A stretch of DNA of 64,000 nucleotides. Source: Gloeopeniophorella convolvens (Eukaryota > Basidiomycota > Agaricomycetes > Russulales). Location of the stretch: assembly GCA_022496205.1 (NCBI GenBank), contig WTXD01000047.1:62001-126000 (forward strand), written 5' to 3'. This document shows positions 11,365-23,839 of this stretch, in pieces. The notes under the pieces are model-generated. The model was not told the origin of the DNA, searched no databases, and was given only the letters and a program-made list of their open reading frames with translations. Numbering within the stretch: position 1 is the stretch's first letter; every line of letters starts with the position of its first letter. The translations under genes were made by a program, and so were the position numbers.

Positions 11365-13480
11365 ATGGCAGACGCACTCAAAGCAGAAGGAAACAAGGCT
11401 TTTGCCGCCAAGGACTACGACCGCGCCATCGACCTCTTCTCCCAGGCGCTCGCCATTGACCAGAAGAATTTTGTCCTCTGGTCCAATCGCAGTGCTGCCA
11501 AGGCCGGAAAGCGCGACTATGACGGCGCTCTCGCAGATGCGGAGGAGGTGCGCCTGTCCCCTCGTTTATCGTAATGATTGACTGACCAGATCCCCGCCTG
11601 TGCGCCACAGTGCATCAGCGTGAATCCGACATGGGCCAAGGGCTACGCGCGCAAGGGTGCTGCCCTGCACGGCCAGCGGCGCTACGTCGAGGCCATCGAG
11701 TCGTACGAGGTCGGCCTCAAGATCGAGGATGGCCCTGCCCTCCGCAAGGGTCTCGAGGAGGTCAAGGCTGCTAAGGGTGCGTTCCGGCCCCTTTTTCCCT
11801 GCTTCGACACGCACGTACTGACCCACTCGTGACACAGCGGCGGACGAGCGCGGCGACGGCGCTGAGGCGCTGGGTCTCGGCAAGATGTTCAGCGACCCCA
11901 ACCTGCTCACAAAGCTCGCCGCCAACCCGCGTACAGCGAAGCACCTCGCGGACGCGAGCTTTATGCAGAAGGTGCGCCGTGCCGCGCTTATCGTATCGTA
12001 TGCAATCGAGTGCTGACACCTGCACAGATCCAGCTGGTGCAGCAGAACCCACAGCTCGGGCAGAGCCTGCTTAGCAGCGACCCGCGCATGATCGACGTTC
12101 TCGGCGCGCTCATGGGCATCGACATGCAGGGATTCAGCCGCCCCGAGGGCTCTGACGACCTCCCGCCGGGCGTGCCCACCGCCTCCACCTCCACCGCGTC
12201 GCCGCCCTCCTCGCCCCCGCCCGCAGCGAGGCCCTCGCCTGCACCCGCGGCATCTTCGTCCAAGGCGCCCGAGCCTGAGGACGTCAAGATGGCCGAGGAG
12301 GACGCGGAGGAGGATGACGATGCTGAGGCGCGCAAGGCTGCTGAGGCGGAGAAGAAGCTCGGCGCAGACGCATACAAGAAGCGCGAGCTCGACGCGGCCG
12401 TCACGCACTTTAGCAAGGCGTGGGAGCTGTGGCCGAAGGACATCACCTTCCTGACGAACCTTGGCGGTGCGTGCTGCCTCCCAGGAAAGTGTGCGTGTTT
12501 GTTGACTTGGTCATGCGCAGCTGCATACTTCGAGAAGGGCGAGTATGATAAGTCGATCGAGACGTGTCAGAAGGCCGTTGATGAAGGCCGCGAGGTGGGT
12601 GCCTCGCCCTGTCCACCATAAGATTAGCGCTCATCCTGCGTTGTTGTAGATCCGTGCAGACTATAAGCTCGTCGCGAAGGCATACGGTCGCATTGGCTCC
12701 GCCTACTTCAAGAAGGACGACCTGGCCTCTGCGATCCGCTTCTTCGAAAAGTCGCTGACAGAACACCGCACAGCGGAGATCCTGAACAAGCTCAAGGAGG
12801 TCGAGCGCGTCAAGGCGGCAGCGGACCGCGCTGCATACATTGATCCCGCACTTTCTGCCGTCGCGCGCGAGGAGGGCAACAAGCTCTTCAAGGAGGGTGA
12901 TTTCGCGGGTGCCGTAAAGAGCTACACGGAGAGCATCAAGCGCGACCCCAACGATGCGCGCGGGTACAACAACCGCGCCCTTGCATACACGAAGCTCGCT
13001 GCCCTGCCAGAGGCACTCAAGGATGCCGAGGAGGCGATCCGTGTCGACCCCGCTTTTGGTGAGTGCCTCGCTCCCCGTTCTGCGGGTTGAGGCTAATTGC
13101 GGCGTACAGTGAAGGCACACATTCGCAAGGCGAGCGTGCATTTCGCCATGCGCGATCACACCAAGGCGCTCGAGGCGCTCGAAGTCGCGCGCGAGCACGA
13201 CGAAGCGGCGGGCGGGAAGAGCACGCGCGAGATCCAGGAGCTGGCATTTAAGATCCAGAGCGCAATGAGTGCGCAGCGCGCGAACGAGACGGAGGCTGAG
13301 ACGATGGAGCGCGCGATGCGCGACCCCGAGGTGGCAGGCATCATGAGCGACCCCGTCATGCAGAACATCTTGCAGCAGGCGCAGGGCAACCCTCAGGCGT
13401 TGCAGGACCACATGAAGAACCCCATCGTGCGGAACAAGATCACGAAACTCATCAATGCGGGCATCATACGCACGCGATGA
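11365..13480 (+). CDS. STI1: Hsp70/Hsp90-organising co-chaperone Sti1/Hop (TPR protein)
   Basis: Model: join(11365..11547,11611..11776,11838..11971,12028..12466,12521..12594,12650..13058,13110..13480), 591 aa, essentially the length of yeast Sti1. The N-terminal TPR1 motif block starts at residue 3 (LKAEGNKAFAAKDYDRAID) and is followed by the first DP/STI1 domain (~130-190, KMFSDPNLLTKLAANP). A Ser/Pro/Ala and acidic linker comes next, then TPR2A and TPR2B (EGNKLFKEGDFAGAVKSYTE), and a final DP2 domain ending VRNKITKLINAGII. The protein bridges Hsp70 and Hsp90 in the cytosol and hands over client proteins. Every TPR carboxylate-clamp block appears complete. Heat-shock elements lie directly upstream. 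Confidence 0.97.
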
Positions 13481-13676
13481 GCGCGGCACTAAAACTCGAA
13501 CGCGGCGGCGAAGGGGCGGGCAAGGCACAGGGAACAAGTGCAAGGGAGTCAGAATCATTACAATGTTGTTATGTAGTACCACCACACCGGCGATCTGAGA
13601 CGTATAATTCTAGCTTTCATATCTTGCTATCGACACAGCGCACAGCATATATGCATCGCATTGAGTACACGGCATA

Positions 13677-15062
13677 TCACGCCCACTCGCCACCGGCGGC
13701 CCACACCCACCCTGCTGTGCCCGTGCGCTCGAACACCGCCCGCGCCCGCCCCGCTTTCTCCTCAAGCTCCGCCGCGGCACCCTCGTCCCTCGCGCGGCGC
13801 CACGCCGCAACCGCCGCGTGCACCTCGCCAAGCGCGCTCATGCCCACGACGACCGGGATGCCCTCCACGCGGGCGGCGCGCACCGACCACGCCACCGCGA
13901 CCTGCGCGATCTCCCTTTCCCCGACCGCTCCGACGACCTCGCGCGCGGCGGCGCGCAGCGCCGGCGGGGCGGGATGCCACTCGGGCGGGGCCGGCGGCGG
14001 TGCGAGGAGGCCCATGGCGAGCGGCGACGCCGCGAGAACCTGCTGTACGCCGGCGCGCGCGCGCAGCGCAGCCGCGAACGGCAAGAGCGTGCCGTTCTGC
14101 AGCGTCAGGTGCGTGTACGTCTGCACGGCGTCGAGCGGGCGGCCCGTACGGCGCCGCACGAGCAGCGCGATGCGCAGGAGCGCGGGGAGCGGGAGGCCTG
14201 CGTTGTGCACGGAGGCGGCGTGTGAGTGGGGCGGGGAGCGGGAAGGATGTAAGAGTGGTGGGGCGCACCGCAGATACCGACGTGCCGCACGAGGCCCTCG
14301 GCCTGCAGCGCGCGTAGCGCCTCGACGGCTTCGAGCAGGCGTTCGTCGCCCGGTCCACGGATGGTGCCTTCGTCGTCGCCCTCCGCGACACCATAGGCGG
14401 CCGCCTCGGCGCCGAGCGCACCCGTATGGTCACCCTCAGTGCGTGCTGCGACGCACGGTGTGATGAACTCGACGTCGTGCACGTAGACCACATCGAGATA
14501 CTCGGTGTGCAAGCGCTGCAGCGAGCGCTGCACGCTACGGCGGATGGCGCCGGCGGAGTAGTCAAAGTCGGTCAGCTCGGGGCCGTAGCGGCCGACCTTG
14601 GTGATAAGCTGGTAGGACGCGCGCGGGAACTCAAGCTCAAGCGCCTTCAGTGCGGTGCCGAGCACGATCTCCGAGCTGTCATAATAGGGCGCGGTGTCAA
14701 ATGCACGGATGCCATAGCTAGGTGCATGGCGTGCCGCAAAACTGTGAGAAGCGCGGACAAGAATAAGACAGAAGCACTGTACCGTAGGGCGAGGCGGGTA
14801 GTGCGGAGCGGCACGTCCGTGGCGAGCTTGATATCGTCGTTGTAAAAGTGCGACCATGCCGCAGCGCCAGAGATAAGCTCAGGGAGACCGAACGGCCCCA
14901 CTTTGTCTTCCTGCAGCGGTCGTCAATGCAAGCTCGGTTTAATTCACGCGGGTCCGGTACCAGGAGTGGACCCGGAGTTGGCTTGTCTTCGGGGCCGTCG
15001 GGAATCGCGTCGATCGGAGGGAGGGTGAAGACCTCCTCAGGAGAATCCAGAGGTATACCCAT
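13677..15062 (-). CDS. Aldo-keto reductase, D-arabinose/L-galactose dehydrogenase type (Ara2-like)
   Basis: Model: complement(join(13677..14197,14269..14717,14783..14910,14961..15062)), 399 aa. The AKR catalytic tetrad is visible: Asp84 and Tyr89 in FDTAPYYDSSE, Lys117 in LITKVGRYG, and His157 in VVYVHDVEF. The N-terminal GPFGLPELISGAAAW is typical of the Ara2/L-galactose dehydrogenase branch. Such enzymes oxidise D-arabinose or L-galactose with NAD(P)+, feeding erythroascorbate-type antioxidants in fungi. An insertion of ~35 residues after the His strand is Ala/Gly/Glu-rich. The 3' end converges on STI1 with ~200 bp between them. The exact sugar substrate cannot be read from sequence. Confidence 0.9.
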
Positions 15063-15345
15063 GTTGCAGGTGCTTGTTGTTCCAATATACGCTCACTGTG
15101 GTGGTTGTTGATGATTAAGGTACGATGTCGATGGGCGCACTTCGCAACTGCTGCGGCCCGCCTGTACACAGGCGCCATCGCGACGCAACGTCATTGGCTG
15201 TCACGCGTGACCCACACTTGAACACAGTTGTGAAAGCACAACGAGCATCGTGTTCACCGCAAATGATGAAGAAAGCAGCAAATCAATTCTGGTCTTTGGA
15301 GGCATACAGTATGATCGCACGGTCTTTAGAACTTCGAAGCCCTAT

Positions 15346-15795
15346 TTAAAGCCTGTCGCGCGACCAGCTATGGGTGGTGTAAGCGCGTTGTCACAGCCCC
15401 AACGGCGTACTGCAGGCGTACCTCTTGTCGAACTTCTGGTTCACGGCCATCATCTTGACGTTCTCGTCTTGCTTGACATCGTTCCAAGGGGTGGGGTTGT
15501 TCTTGGTCCAGATGACTGCACAGAAGGTGCTCAGAACCGGAGAATGAAGACAATTCGATGAAGGCTCACTATGAGGGCCACGCGCCAGGCGGGTGAGGTA
15601 CCACGATCCGCCGACAATAACTGCACCGACGACGGCATAGCTGTGCATGATATTGAGTCCCCTCGAGCCAAGCGTTGCAGGGGGGGTGATATGATACTCA
15701 CATCGGGATGGCCTGATGACGGCGAGCTTGGTGGGTCAAATGTCGAGAAAAGGCGTCAGAAGGATGCGCACCTCAACAGCCCACCAGTGCCTCAT
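15346..15795 (-). CDS. Respiratory-chain subunit of the NDUFA4/MLRQ (B12D) family
   Basis: Model: complement(join(15346..15367,15422..15515,15570..15640,15702..15712,15772..15795)), 73 aa. The protein starts MRHWWAVEAIPIYAVVG, has one membrane helix at ~12-33, and ends NPTPWN-xx-KQDENVK, then NQKFDKSWSRDRL. These are hallmarks of the NDUFA4/MLRQ family of mitochondrial inner-membrane respiratory subunits. Exon 2 is a micro-exon of only 11 nt (15702-15712). Without it the N-terminus is lost and an internal ATG would wrongly be taken as the start. All five exons close in frame. Confidence 0.88.
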
Positions 15796-17966
15796 AAATC
15801 CCTTGCGCAGAGGATTAGCCATTGCGGAAAATCAGTGAGTGGTGGTGGGAGCAGTTTATTCGCGGTGTTTTGGTGATGCAGCGCGGTGTGCTGGTTGGCC
15901 CTGCGCGGTTTAACCGCTCCCGCCAGTCGCCGAAAATATTTCACACGGTCCCTCACGATTTCCCGTGTCAGCTTCCGGTTTGCTCCGGGTTGACTCGAGG
16001 CCGCACGAGGCTCGCTCAGGGCGCAACTCGACCGACAGGCCTGGTCTCCCAGGGAGGACTCCAACTTCAGCACACACCCAGAACCACCCTTTCTATGCAC
16101 GCAAAAATTCTACTCCACATCAGTGGAGACGCTGCTCACTCATGTCATCATATCGCACTTCACGCAATCGTTCATACGTATTGGCGTCGCCAGTTGGACA
16201 ACGCATCTCTCGACTGCCAACAACCCTTCGTTTTCATCGGACCTTGCACCAAAGCACGTCTTCGCTTCGACGACATATAGTTCACGACAACTTGTCACAC
16301 CCTCCATTCCTCGTGCCTCGGTTTTGACTATAAGCTATAAGCTCTCCACCGTGCACCACCTCTCTACTTTGTCGGTCGACGAGGGCGTGCCTGCTGGCTG
16401 TTATTTGATTACGTCGTGGATGTTTCTTCCCTTCATACACTGGTGGCAATACACAAACCTTACCCCCGACCCACGAGACAAGATAACATCTTCCGCGCCA
16501 AGATCCATCGGGATTTCACTGCAAATTTACTCTTTCACACCCCAATCTCTGCGCCGAGCTTGCAGTGCGATTGTTTCCGGGAAAGCTTCTTCTTTCTTGC
16601 GATGATTGCACAGCAATGTGGCGCCTTATTATCCGAGAGAAGCGCACTCAATATTAACTGCAAAAGAACAGGAGCATCCGGTGCTTCCGCAGCCCTCAGC
16701 TACGTTGAGCTAGTCCCAGCTCACCGGCTACACACAGGTGCACTTTAAAGCCAAATGGGCCAGAACGATGAGCCAGTCCGGTTGTCGCACCCATTTTGAA
16801 GAAAGGGTTCGTAGGAAGCGCTCGGAGAAGTTGGTGCTCGGGCGCCGCGGCCCAACGTCCATTCTTCGCTACAATGTGCAAACCTCAAGGCATCTGATGG
16901 CGCTTCAAGCTTCAAGCTTCACCGCTTACCACCCTACTTACTCCCGGCGGTTCCTATGATGGATAATTGGTACCCATATGGGGCTGTCGCAGCACCGCGA
17001 CGCCAGACCCCAGTCAATATTTGCCTCGCTGTTTCTGCCTGACGACTCACGAGGGATCTGAGCTTCCAAAATGGTTCTGCTGTTTCGGGGCTGGTCCGCA
17101 GACTTGGCAGCCTTGTCTTCATGCGTTGGTTGGTCGTCCACCTCGCGCGCAGCGCTCGCGGCCGCCGCATTGCACATCCGCCAAAATCGGCGATGTCGAG
17201 GCCCGCCCATTTCTCTTGCGGCGTGTCAGATCTCCCGCAGCACAACCCTGTGAGTGTTTGTACTCACTCGCAATACAAACTCAGAAATGATGCGAAAGTC
17301 TCGCTGACAGGACCCTTTCCGACGCCGCACCCGAAGTCCCTACAATCAGCATACGTTCCCTGTTGATTTACGGAGGTTTACGCTAGGTTGCGGTCGTGGT
17401 GCTCAGGCTGCCATTCAGATGAGCATTCAATGCTTGGGAGCGTTTTGTCAGCAAGTACGCCGAGGCCGCATTACCTCCACCACGTATTGCAAGTCCCCTA
17501 TTCTCAAGTCTGGCGAGTGTGAGCGATGATCGCATCAAGGCCGATGCAGTCGGCCAGCCTGTGTATGAGAAACCCCAGTCGTATCGAATCGGGTGCACAT
17601 TTCCCCGCGGGCGTACGAGAAATTTTATGGACTCTCCGTGGCTCCCACTCGCACTCCGTGTCGGTATGGATACGAACTCGAGGTTCAAAGGCATCCTGAA
17701 TTACGCATGGGAGATAAGTGTAGGCAGGCAACGTAATATTAGCGACGATATCATATCGACTGTCCATTAGAGACTTTGATACAACGTAGGGCGATTAGCG
17801 ACGCAGTCGGCGGGATGTAGTACATACGAGGAAAGTACGAATAGCAATTAGTACGACAGCGTTAGATAGCAAGAGCGACAAAGCGAGGGCGACGAGGAAT
17901 AGCGAGAAAATCGGAAAGAAAAAGGGAAAGAAAGAAAAGAACCGGTCGGCGGTAGATAGATGGTGA
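15796..17966. other. Intergenic interval without recognised genes
   Basis: About 2.2 kb between the 5' end of the NDUFA4-like gene and the 3' end of the zinc-cluster gene. Only short, mutually overlapping open frames occur. A small direct repeat of CTTCAAG lies at ~16906-16920. No RNA gene or mobile element was recognised. Confidence 0.5.
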
Positions 17967-19696
17967 CTACGCATCGCATCGCGCACGGCGTGCGGATACC
18001 AACTCGTCCTCATCGCCTTCATCGCCGTCGCTCTCGAGCTCATCGTGCGCCCGCTTCTTGCCCCGCCCGCGCCAGTTCATCTCGGGGTACTCACACTCTC
18101 GGCACCGCTTGGCGCATTGCCTAAGTACGCACACAACAAGTCAGCACATGTAACACTTCGTAGACGAAGAAGTGAGATGCTTACTGGCACGTTGTGGTAC
18201 CGTCCAGAGGGTCGCCGCGCACAGGGCGGCACTGGATCTTGCGTCGGCGGCAAAACAGGCACGCAAGCTTAGCACGCAGCACGGGGCGCTTGCGGCCGAA
18301 CAGAGGGAGTGATAAAGCCGCCTCGAGCGCAGCCTTGGCATCTACCGGCGGCGTTGCGGCGGGAGCGGAAGCCGATGAGGTGCCCGCGGATGAGGGAGGG
18401 CGCGAAGGAATCGAAGAGAGCGGGCTCGACGCAGCCGAGTGCTCCTCCTTGACAACTACGGGCAGTGCAGGCTGTAACTAGGAGAGACAAGGTAGATGAG
18501 AGGCAGATCTCTGCGAAGCGGCGAGGACCTCACCTTGCGCAAACGCGGGAACGCATCATGGTCAGCCAGCGACGTATCAGGCGATGCGTGCGCTCGAGCG
18601 CGCGTCTGCATGCGTGTGGTTTTTCGTCGCTGCGAGGCAACGGTGATGCGAGGCGACACCGCCCGCGGCCCAGAAGACCCGACAGCCTGTGTCGGAACCA
18701 GAGGAGGAGAACGCGGCAGAGTCCCAAGAGAGCCTGAAGCTTCAGGCACGTGCGAGATTGGTGGCGTTCCACTGCCGCTAGAAGACGAATTAGGGGCACT
18801 GGTGGCGTAGCCTCGTACCAGCATGCGCGATGGGGGTGCCTCCCGGTAGGGCTGCTCCTGCGGCTCGCTGAGCGCGTGGGCGATCGATGATGCAGATGGC
18901 TGTGGCATGCCCAAAGCAGGGGATGCGGGCGACTCGTGCTTCAAGACGTGATAGAAAGAGCTATGGCGCGTCGGCCTAGGCGCCAGGGGTGACGGCGAGA
19001 TTGCAGCGGCGTCCAGCGCGTGCATGCGAGGCTGAACCGGCTGGACTGGGATGAGCAAGTCGCTCTGCGCGTGCACATGCAGCGGGGTAGCGCTCGGGTA
19101 GGCCGGAGGCGGCTCGTCAAAGAAAACAGACTGAGTGTGGCTGGCCACCGGGGCCTGCGAGTACTCGTTGTAGGCGACGAAGCCAGACGTGACGTGACGG
19201 TACGGATTAACAGCTGGTACCGGGTACTGTGTATAGCCGCCCGGTACTGTAGCCCGAGCAACCTCGCGCACGTAAGGCGCCGGGTACGGGGTGGAGTCCA
19301 CCACATGCTGGATGGTAGTTAGCATAGGAGTTGGGGGGCGATACGCTAACGCACCATGTCGTGGCGCGCTTGCGCTGGCTTTTGCATGTACACGCGAGGC
19401 TCAGGCTGTTGGTGCAGGCGATGCCCAGAAGCAGGCTCGTGTGCGCCCTCGGCGTGGTACCCTTCGGTTTGGTGCAGGTACTGCCCAGCGTACGGCACCG
19501 GATACGGAGTGACATGCTGCTCGACAGGTTCCCATTGTGCTTGCGAGGTCGCCTCCAGCTGGGGCGCAGGGAGTTCGTAGCCGAAATAGACATCTCCAGT
19601 TTGGAGAGCAAATTGCGATGGTTCCGCGGTAGCGATAGACATAGCGTACTGAAGGCAAGAGTTGTAGCAGGCGTGGTCATGGATTGGGCACGCCAT
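17967..19696 (-). CDS. Zn2Cys6 transcription factor with a C-terminal zinc cluster
   Basis: Model: complement(join(17967..18120,18185..18477,18534..19307,19355..19696)), 520 aa. The first ~370 residues are Ser/Pro/Tyr/Gln-rich and look disordered, as in an activation region. The zinc cluster is near the C-terminus: Cys445-x2-Cys448-x6-Cys455-x13-Cys469-x2-Cys472-x6-Cys479, with the basic stretch CRRRKIQC. It is followed by WRGRGKKR and an acidic tail (ELESDGDEGDEDE). The Cys spacing matches the Gal4-type binuclear cluster exactly. An intron splits the codon after Cys469. No fungal-specific middle homology region is seen. An in-frame ATG at 19642 is an alternative start. Target genes are unknown. 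Confidence 0.9.
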
Positions 19697-22600
19697 TAAT
19701 GTTTAACGCGAGAGCAACGCCGCAGACCGGTAAGTTCTTGACGAAGTGAAGAGAAAAGGTTGGCAGCGAAGGATGGGAGTCCGGGACGCCCACGCACCTG
19801 GCCCTTTAGGCCATCCTTTAACGTTCAGCTATTCTCAAAGAAGTAGGAATCAGTGACACCAGTAATTATTCCCTCTTAGCGACATGATCGCGAGGGATTG
19901 AAAGTGAATAGCGTACTTGACACTTCTGGTATTTCCCTTGACGCATAGCGCTCGCAAGTCCGTTGCCTTTTTACGACAAATTTACTTTTGGGGAAATTGG
20001 CGAGGGGCGCGACTTCCGCACGTATCGCAACCGCTTAGCCAAGCGGCGCGCCTCTACCGATACGCCGGAAAATGAGGATGTGCTAGGCCTGTTCGCAGAT
20101 CGCTGGCTTGCCTGCCCTGCGGACGTGCGCTGAGTCCCCCAAACTGTCCAAATATCCCGGCGAGCCGGCGACTGGCACTGGCTGCCTGTAGCTCAATACC
20201 CCGCCAATGACCGCGAGCGCTGCTGTGGAGTCGAGAATGGGCCATTCGAGACCGACATCAGCCTTTCGACAGACACCGACACGATCCACAAGTTTGAAGC
20301 GCCACGCGCGCCGCTCATGTCACTGCCCTGATGTGGCGAAAGATGTCGATATCGGTTCCATTTTGGGTTCCCTCGCGAGTGTTCACTTGTCCCGATAGCC
20401 AATATTGTGCATCCACCCGAATGAGAGGTGTGTTATATTGAGAAGCCTTGAGAGCATAGCGATATAATTTGTGTGGAGAAGGAAGACCCCGGGTTTGCGG
20501 CAGTGGCCTGGTGGATAATCGCTGAACGCATTGAACTCATGGCACCGGGCTGGCTACCCGTAGCAAGCGTGCAGGCGTTCCGGCGGTCCGGCTCATGGCC
20601 AGCTTCAATTCTTCGTGCGGGCAAGTCGAGAAAACGTATAACGTACCATAAATTGGCAGATCTCGAGAAATGAATCTTGATCAGTGCAGGGTCACGAGCA
20701 CCTGTGCACCAGGGCGCACTCTCAGTGCGAGCTTCTCTGACATGGGCACAAGTCCGGCTTCAAGCCAACGCTAAGTTACTGAGCGTCATGGGACGGGGCC
20801 CGGGTCTGTTCTAAGTCTGCTCCGAGTCAGCCACCTGAGGCTGCAGCGATCGCTCGCACTGCGGAGTCTGAACATACTGAATCACACCAAGCCACTCCCC
20901 CAAATCGCTCGCGGGCTTTTCCTCTCGTGACCTGTGCGAACTCATACTGCCACTACAAATTCACCATCTGCGCCCTGCATAAGCAGGGCACCCCGTTTTT
21001 TTGTATTTCCTTTGATGATCATGATTAGCTAGTGCGACGACGCTAGTTGGACGCTAGGCACAAGTCGGGCCCGTCTCCCCTGCCCTCAAACCAGAAGCCA
21101 AAAGAAGCCAGCCACAAGTCTAGCTCGAGGGCTCTTGGTGTTTCCGTGCACCAGCCTCAGACTGGGGGCTATTGAGGGCTCGGACATTTGGCGCCAGATG
21201 ATGAGCACATGTATCTGACGATGCGGGCACCGACTCTGACACCGCCAAGGTCCATTCACTACACTCACTGACAGCTACTGACAGGCGTGCACCCGCGCAG
21301 TTCCAGCGCAATTTCGCACCGATCCAGATTTGCAGTCCCGGGACTCCACCTAAGGAAGTACCGGCGCTGACCCGCCTCTTCAGTAGTACGGTTCAAGGGC
21401 GAGACCGGCTCACAGTGCACCTATATTTCTGCCGCTGGAGTCCGGGGGTGCTCGGGTGCTGATGCCAATACCAGGACTTTCAAGTTCGCGACAGCTGTTC
21501 GACGCCTCAAGGCTAGCAGCCACTGTTCAAGTACGCCGCGTTACGCGCAGAAGCAGCAATGATCTACTCGGGCTATCTGAAACGCGCGCCCGCCTGCGCG
21601 CGACTTAAGTGCTACGCAATCGATCGCGTCTGCATCCATTCACTCGCTCACGAATGGGGAAAGCGCGCCTTCGGTCCCGGGCCACGAGAAGTGACGTCGA
21701 GGAATCTTCCTTCGCCAAACTGGTGCTGCGCACCGGGGCAATTGGAGCGCAAGCCCGAACTTGCCCCGGTCACACTTAAGGGTCCAGTGCGCCCTTCTGC
21801 GCCTTGGGGTTAGCGACTACGACAATATCGTGCAGTATTTGCTCGTAAATGAGGCAAAATGTGCGATTATCCGGTCCCTGACCTCGAGCTCCACACGTGG
21901 TCATGAACGTGGTTGTCGGTGAGCCGTGTCTCTCAGAGCAACCGGGCTGATATCTGTCGGCATTTCAGAGATTCGGGATTGTGGTGCACCTCTAGATTCA
22001 CCAGAGTCGCGTCGGGTGCCACGAAAGCGGCCAACACATTCGTCGGCCCTGGCTCCAATTTCGAGGAACTCGGACGCAACCAAACCTCGCCAACAAACGG
22101 ATCATCGCCGCTGAAGCCCACTGGGGGTTGAAGAAAGTCGCTGCCTTTTCAGCTTTCGGAACCTATGATGTCCTCGGAGGCCGAATGCATTGAAAGTCGG
22201 CGCTGCGGAGCCAGCGACTCGCCCAGACCTGGGCAAGCAGTGAATGATTGAGCTGGAGTGGACTGGAATCTCTCGTCCGCTGACGATTGCTATTCTCGAC
22301 AATCGCATGGTCAACGCTGGGTCTCGTGGCTGCTGGCCTGCCACCTCGGAGTCTGTCTGAGGACGACAGCAAGTTGTAATGTCTGCGCAGGGAAGCTGGC
22401 AGCTACACTACCACGCCGCCGAGCGCCGCCGTGCAGCGTTTGCCGTTCGTCCGAATCACCGTCGGGTCCGAACTGATCGTCGATCGCTGGTGCCGGTGCA
22501 GTGATCGTGCCACCACCGGCTCACCGACGGGGCGACTGCACCACAATCGGCCCCCGCACAACGAGTGCTCTGGCAACTGCGATCGCCCTGAGCTGAAAAT

Positions 22601-23839
22601 GTCGATCCCCGAGGGGTTTCTGCGTCGGCGTCAATCTCTTCCGCAGTGTTGCCACAGGATCCACATGCCCCGCAATTGCACAGAACAGAACGCAAGACTA
22701 CGCAGATGCGAATCGTTCTCCGCATGGGACAACTTTATGCCAATGCTTCATTGGAGTTGTCGGCCCTGAGCCTCGGGGCATGTACTGTATGTCTGAGCTC
22801 TCAGTGACATTAACGTAGGGTAGCATAGGGTCGAGGCGCCAGCTGGGGATAGACATTCTCAGCTGGCGGGGGCCGACGTCAATGAGCTTGGTCATTTGTT
22901 GGTCATTGTGGGTTGTGCTAAGGCACGGTCGCGCGTCAGCGGCGCTAGGCCAGTAGCTTTGTCTCGGCGTTGTGGGCAATGAATCGGGCTAGCATCACCT
23001 CTGGCTCCAGCTCTGGGCTAGCCACGCACTGGAGAGTGCTAGAGGGGTGTCAACGGCTGCGCGTGGCCAGCCTGGCCATGGAAGCCATGAATTAGAAGGG
23101 AGCTGTCGCCCCTGGCTCCAAAAAAAATTACCGGATGCCGACGCGAACACGATAATGCACGCACCTGCCAGCTGACCTCAATAACTTTTAATTTTCGGGT
23201 TTTAGTTGCGTGGTTGTTGTCGGATTTCCACTCGATGCCCGTTGTGTAACGAGCTGGTGAAGGATCAGCGAAGATCAGCGCCATCGTAAGCCCCGACCGA
23301 AACGCGCGCATATAAACAGTCAAATTCAAATATCGTCGTCCTGCACAATAAACATATACGAGAAGACTGGGGAGAGGGGGCATAAGAAAAACCAACAACA
23401 TGATGCGCCAGCCCCGGCGCTATGTAGCGGTGGTGACAGCCAGGCGTGCTGCGCGCCGGCACTTACAAAGCCCCGGCGGCGTGTCGCGTGGTGGCGGTGG
23501 CGGTAGTCGGTTGTTGGCAAGATTCAACGCGGCGCTACCGCCGCGCCGCGGGCACCGCCCGCGCGACTGGAATTCGTGATCAGGGTGAGGGGAAAATAAC
23601 AATGGACAATGGGGGCTGTGAGTCCTGTGCCTGGCGTAAAAGTGGCGGGGGGAGGAGGAGGAAGGGGGTGGGTAGGCAAGACATGGTACAGACAAGAAAT
23701 AATGATACTGACAACTGGTCAACTCTGCATCGTAGTCCAACAGTACTGTAGCGGGCAGGCGGGCGGGTAAGGGGCATGGCGTGACTTCGGGCGTACGTGT
23801 CCATCACATCACATCACATCGCAGCGGCGGGGAGCAGGC
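19697..23839. other. Gene-poor interval of ~4.1 kb
   Basis: The base composition here is less GC-rich than in the neighbouring genes, and there are only short scattered open frames, none above ~120 codons. No homology to a known protein family, tRNA box pair or terminal inverted repeat was recognised. A short CATCA/CACAT simple repeat lies near 23800-23820. The interval probably holds the promoter of the zinc-cluster gene at its left end and the 3' UTR of the coiled-coil gene at its right end. Confidence 0.5.

Noticed and set aside
17504..17767. 87-codon minus-strand frame starting MDSRYDIVANITLP
   Set aside because: Short, no splice partners that extend it and no recognised family.
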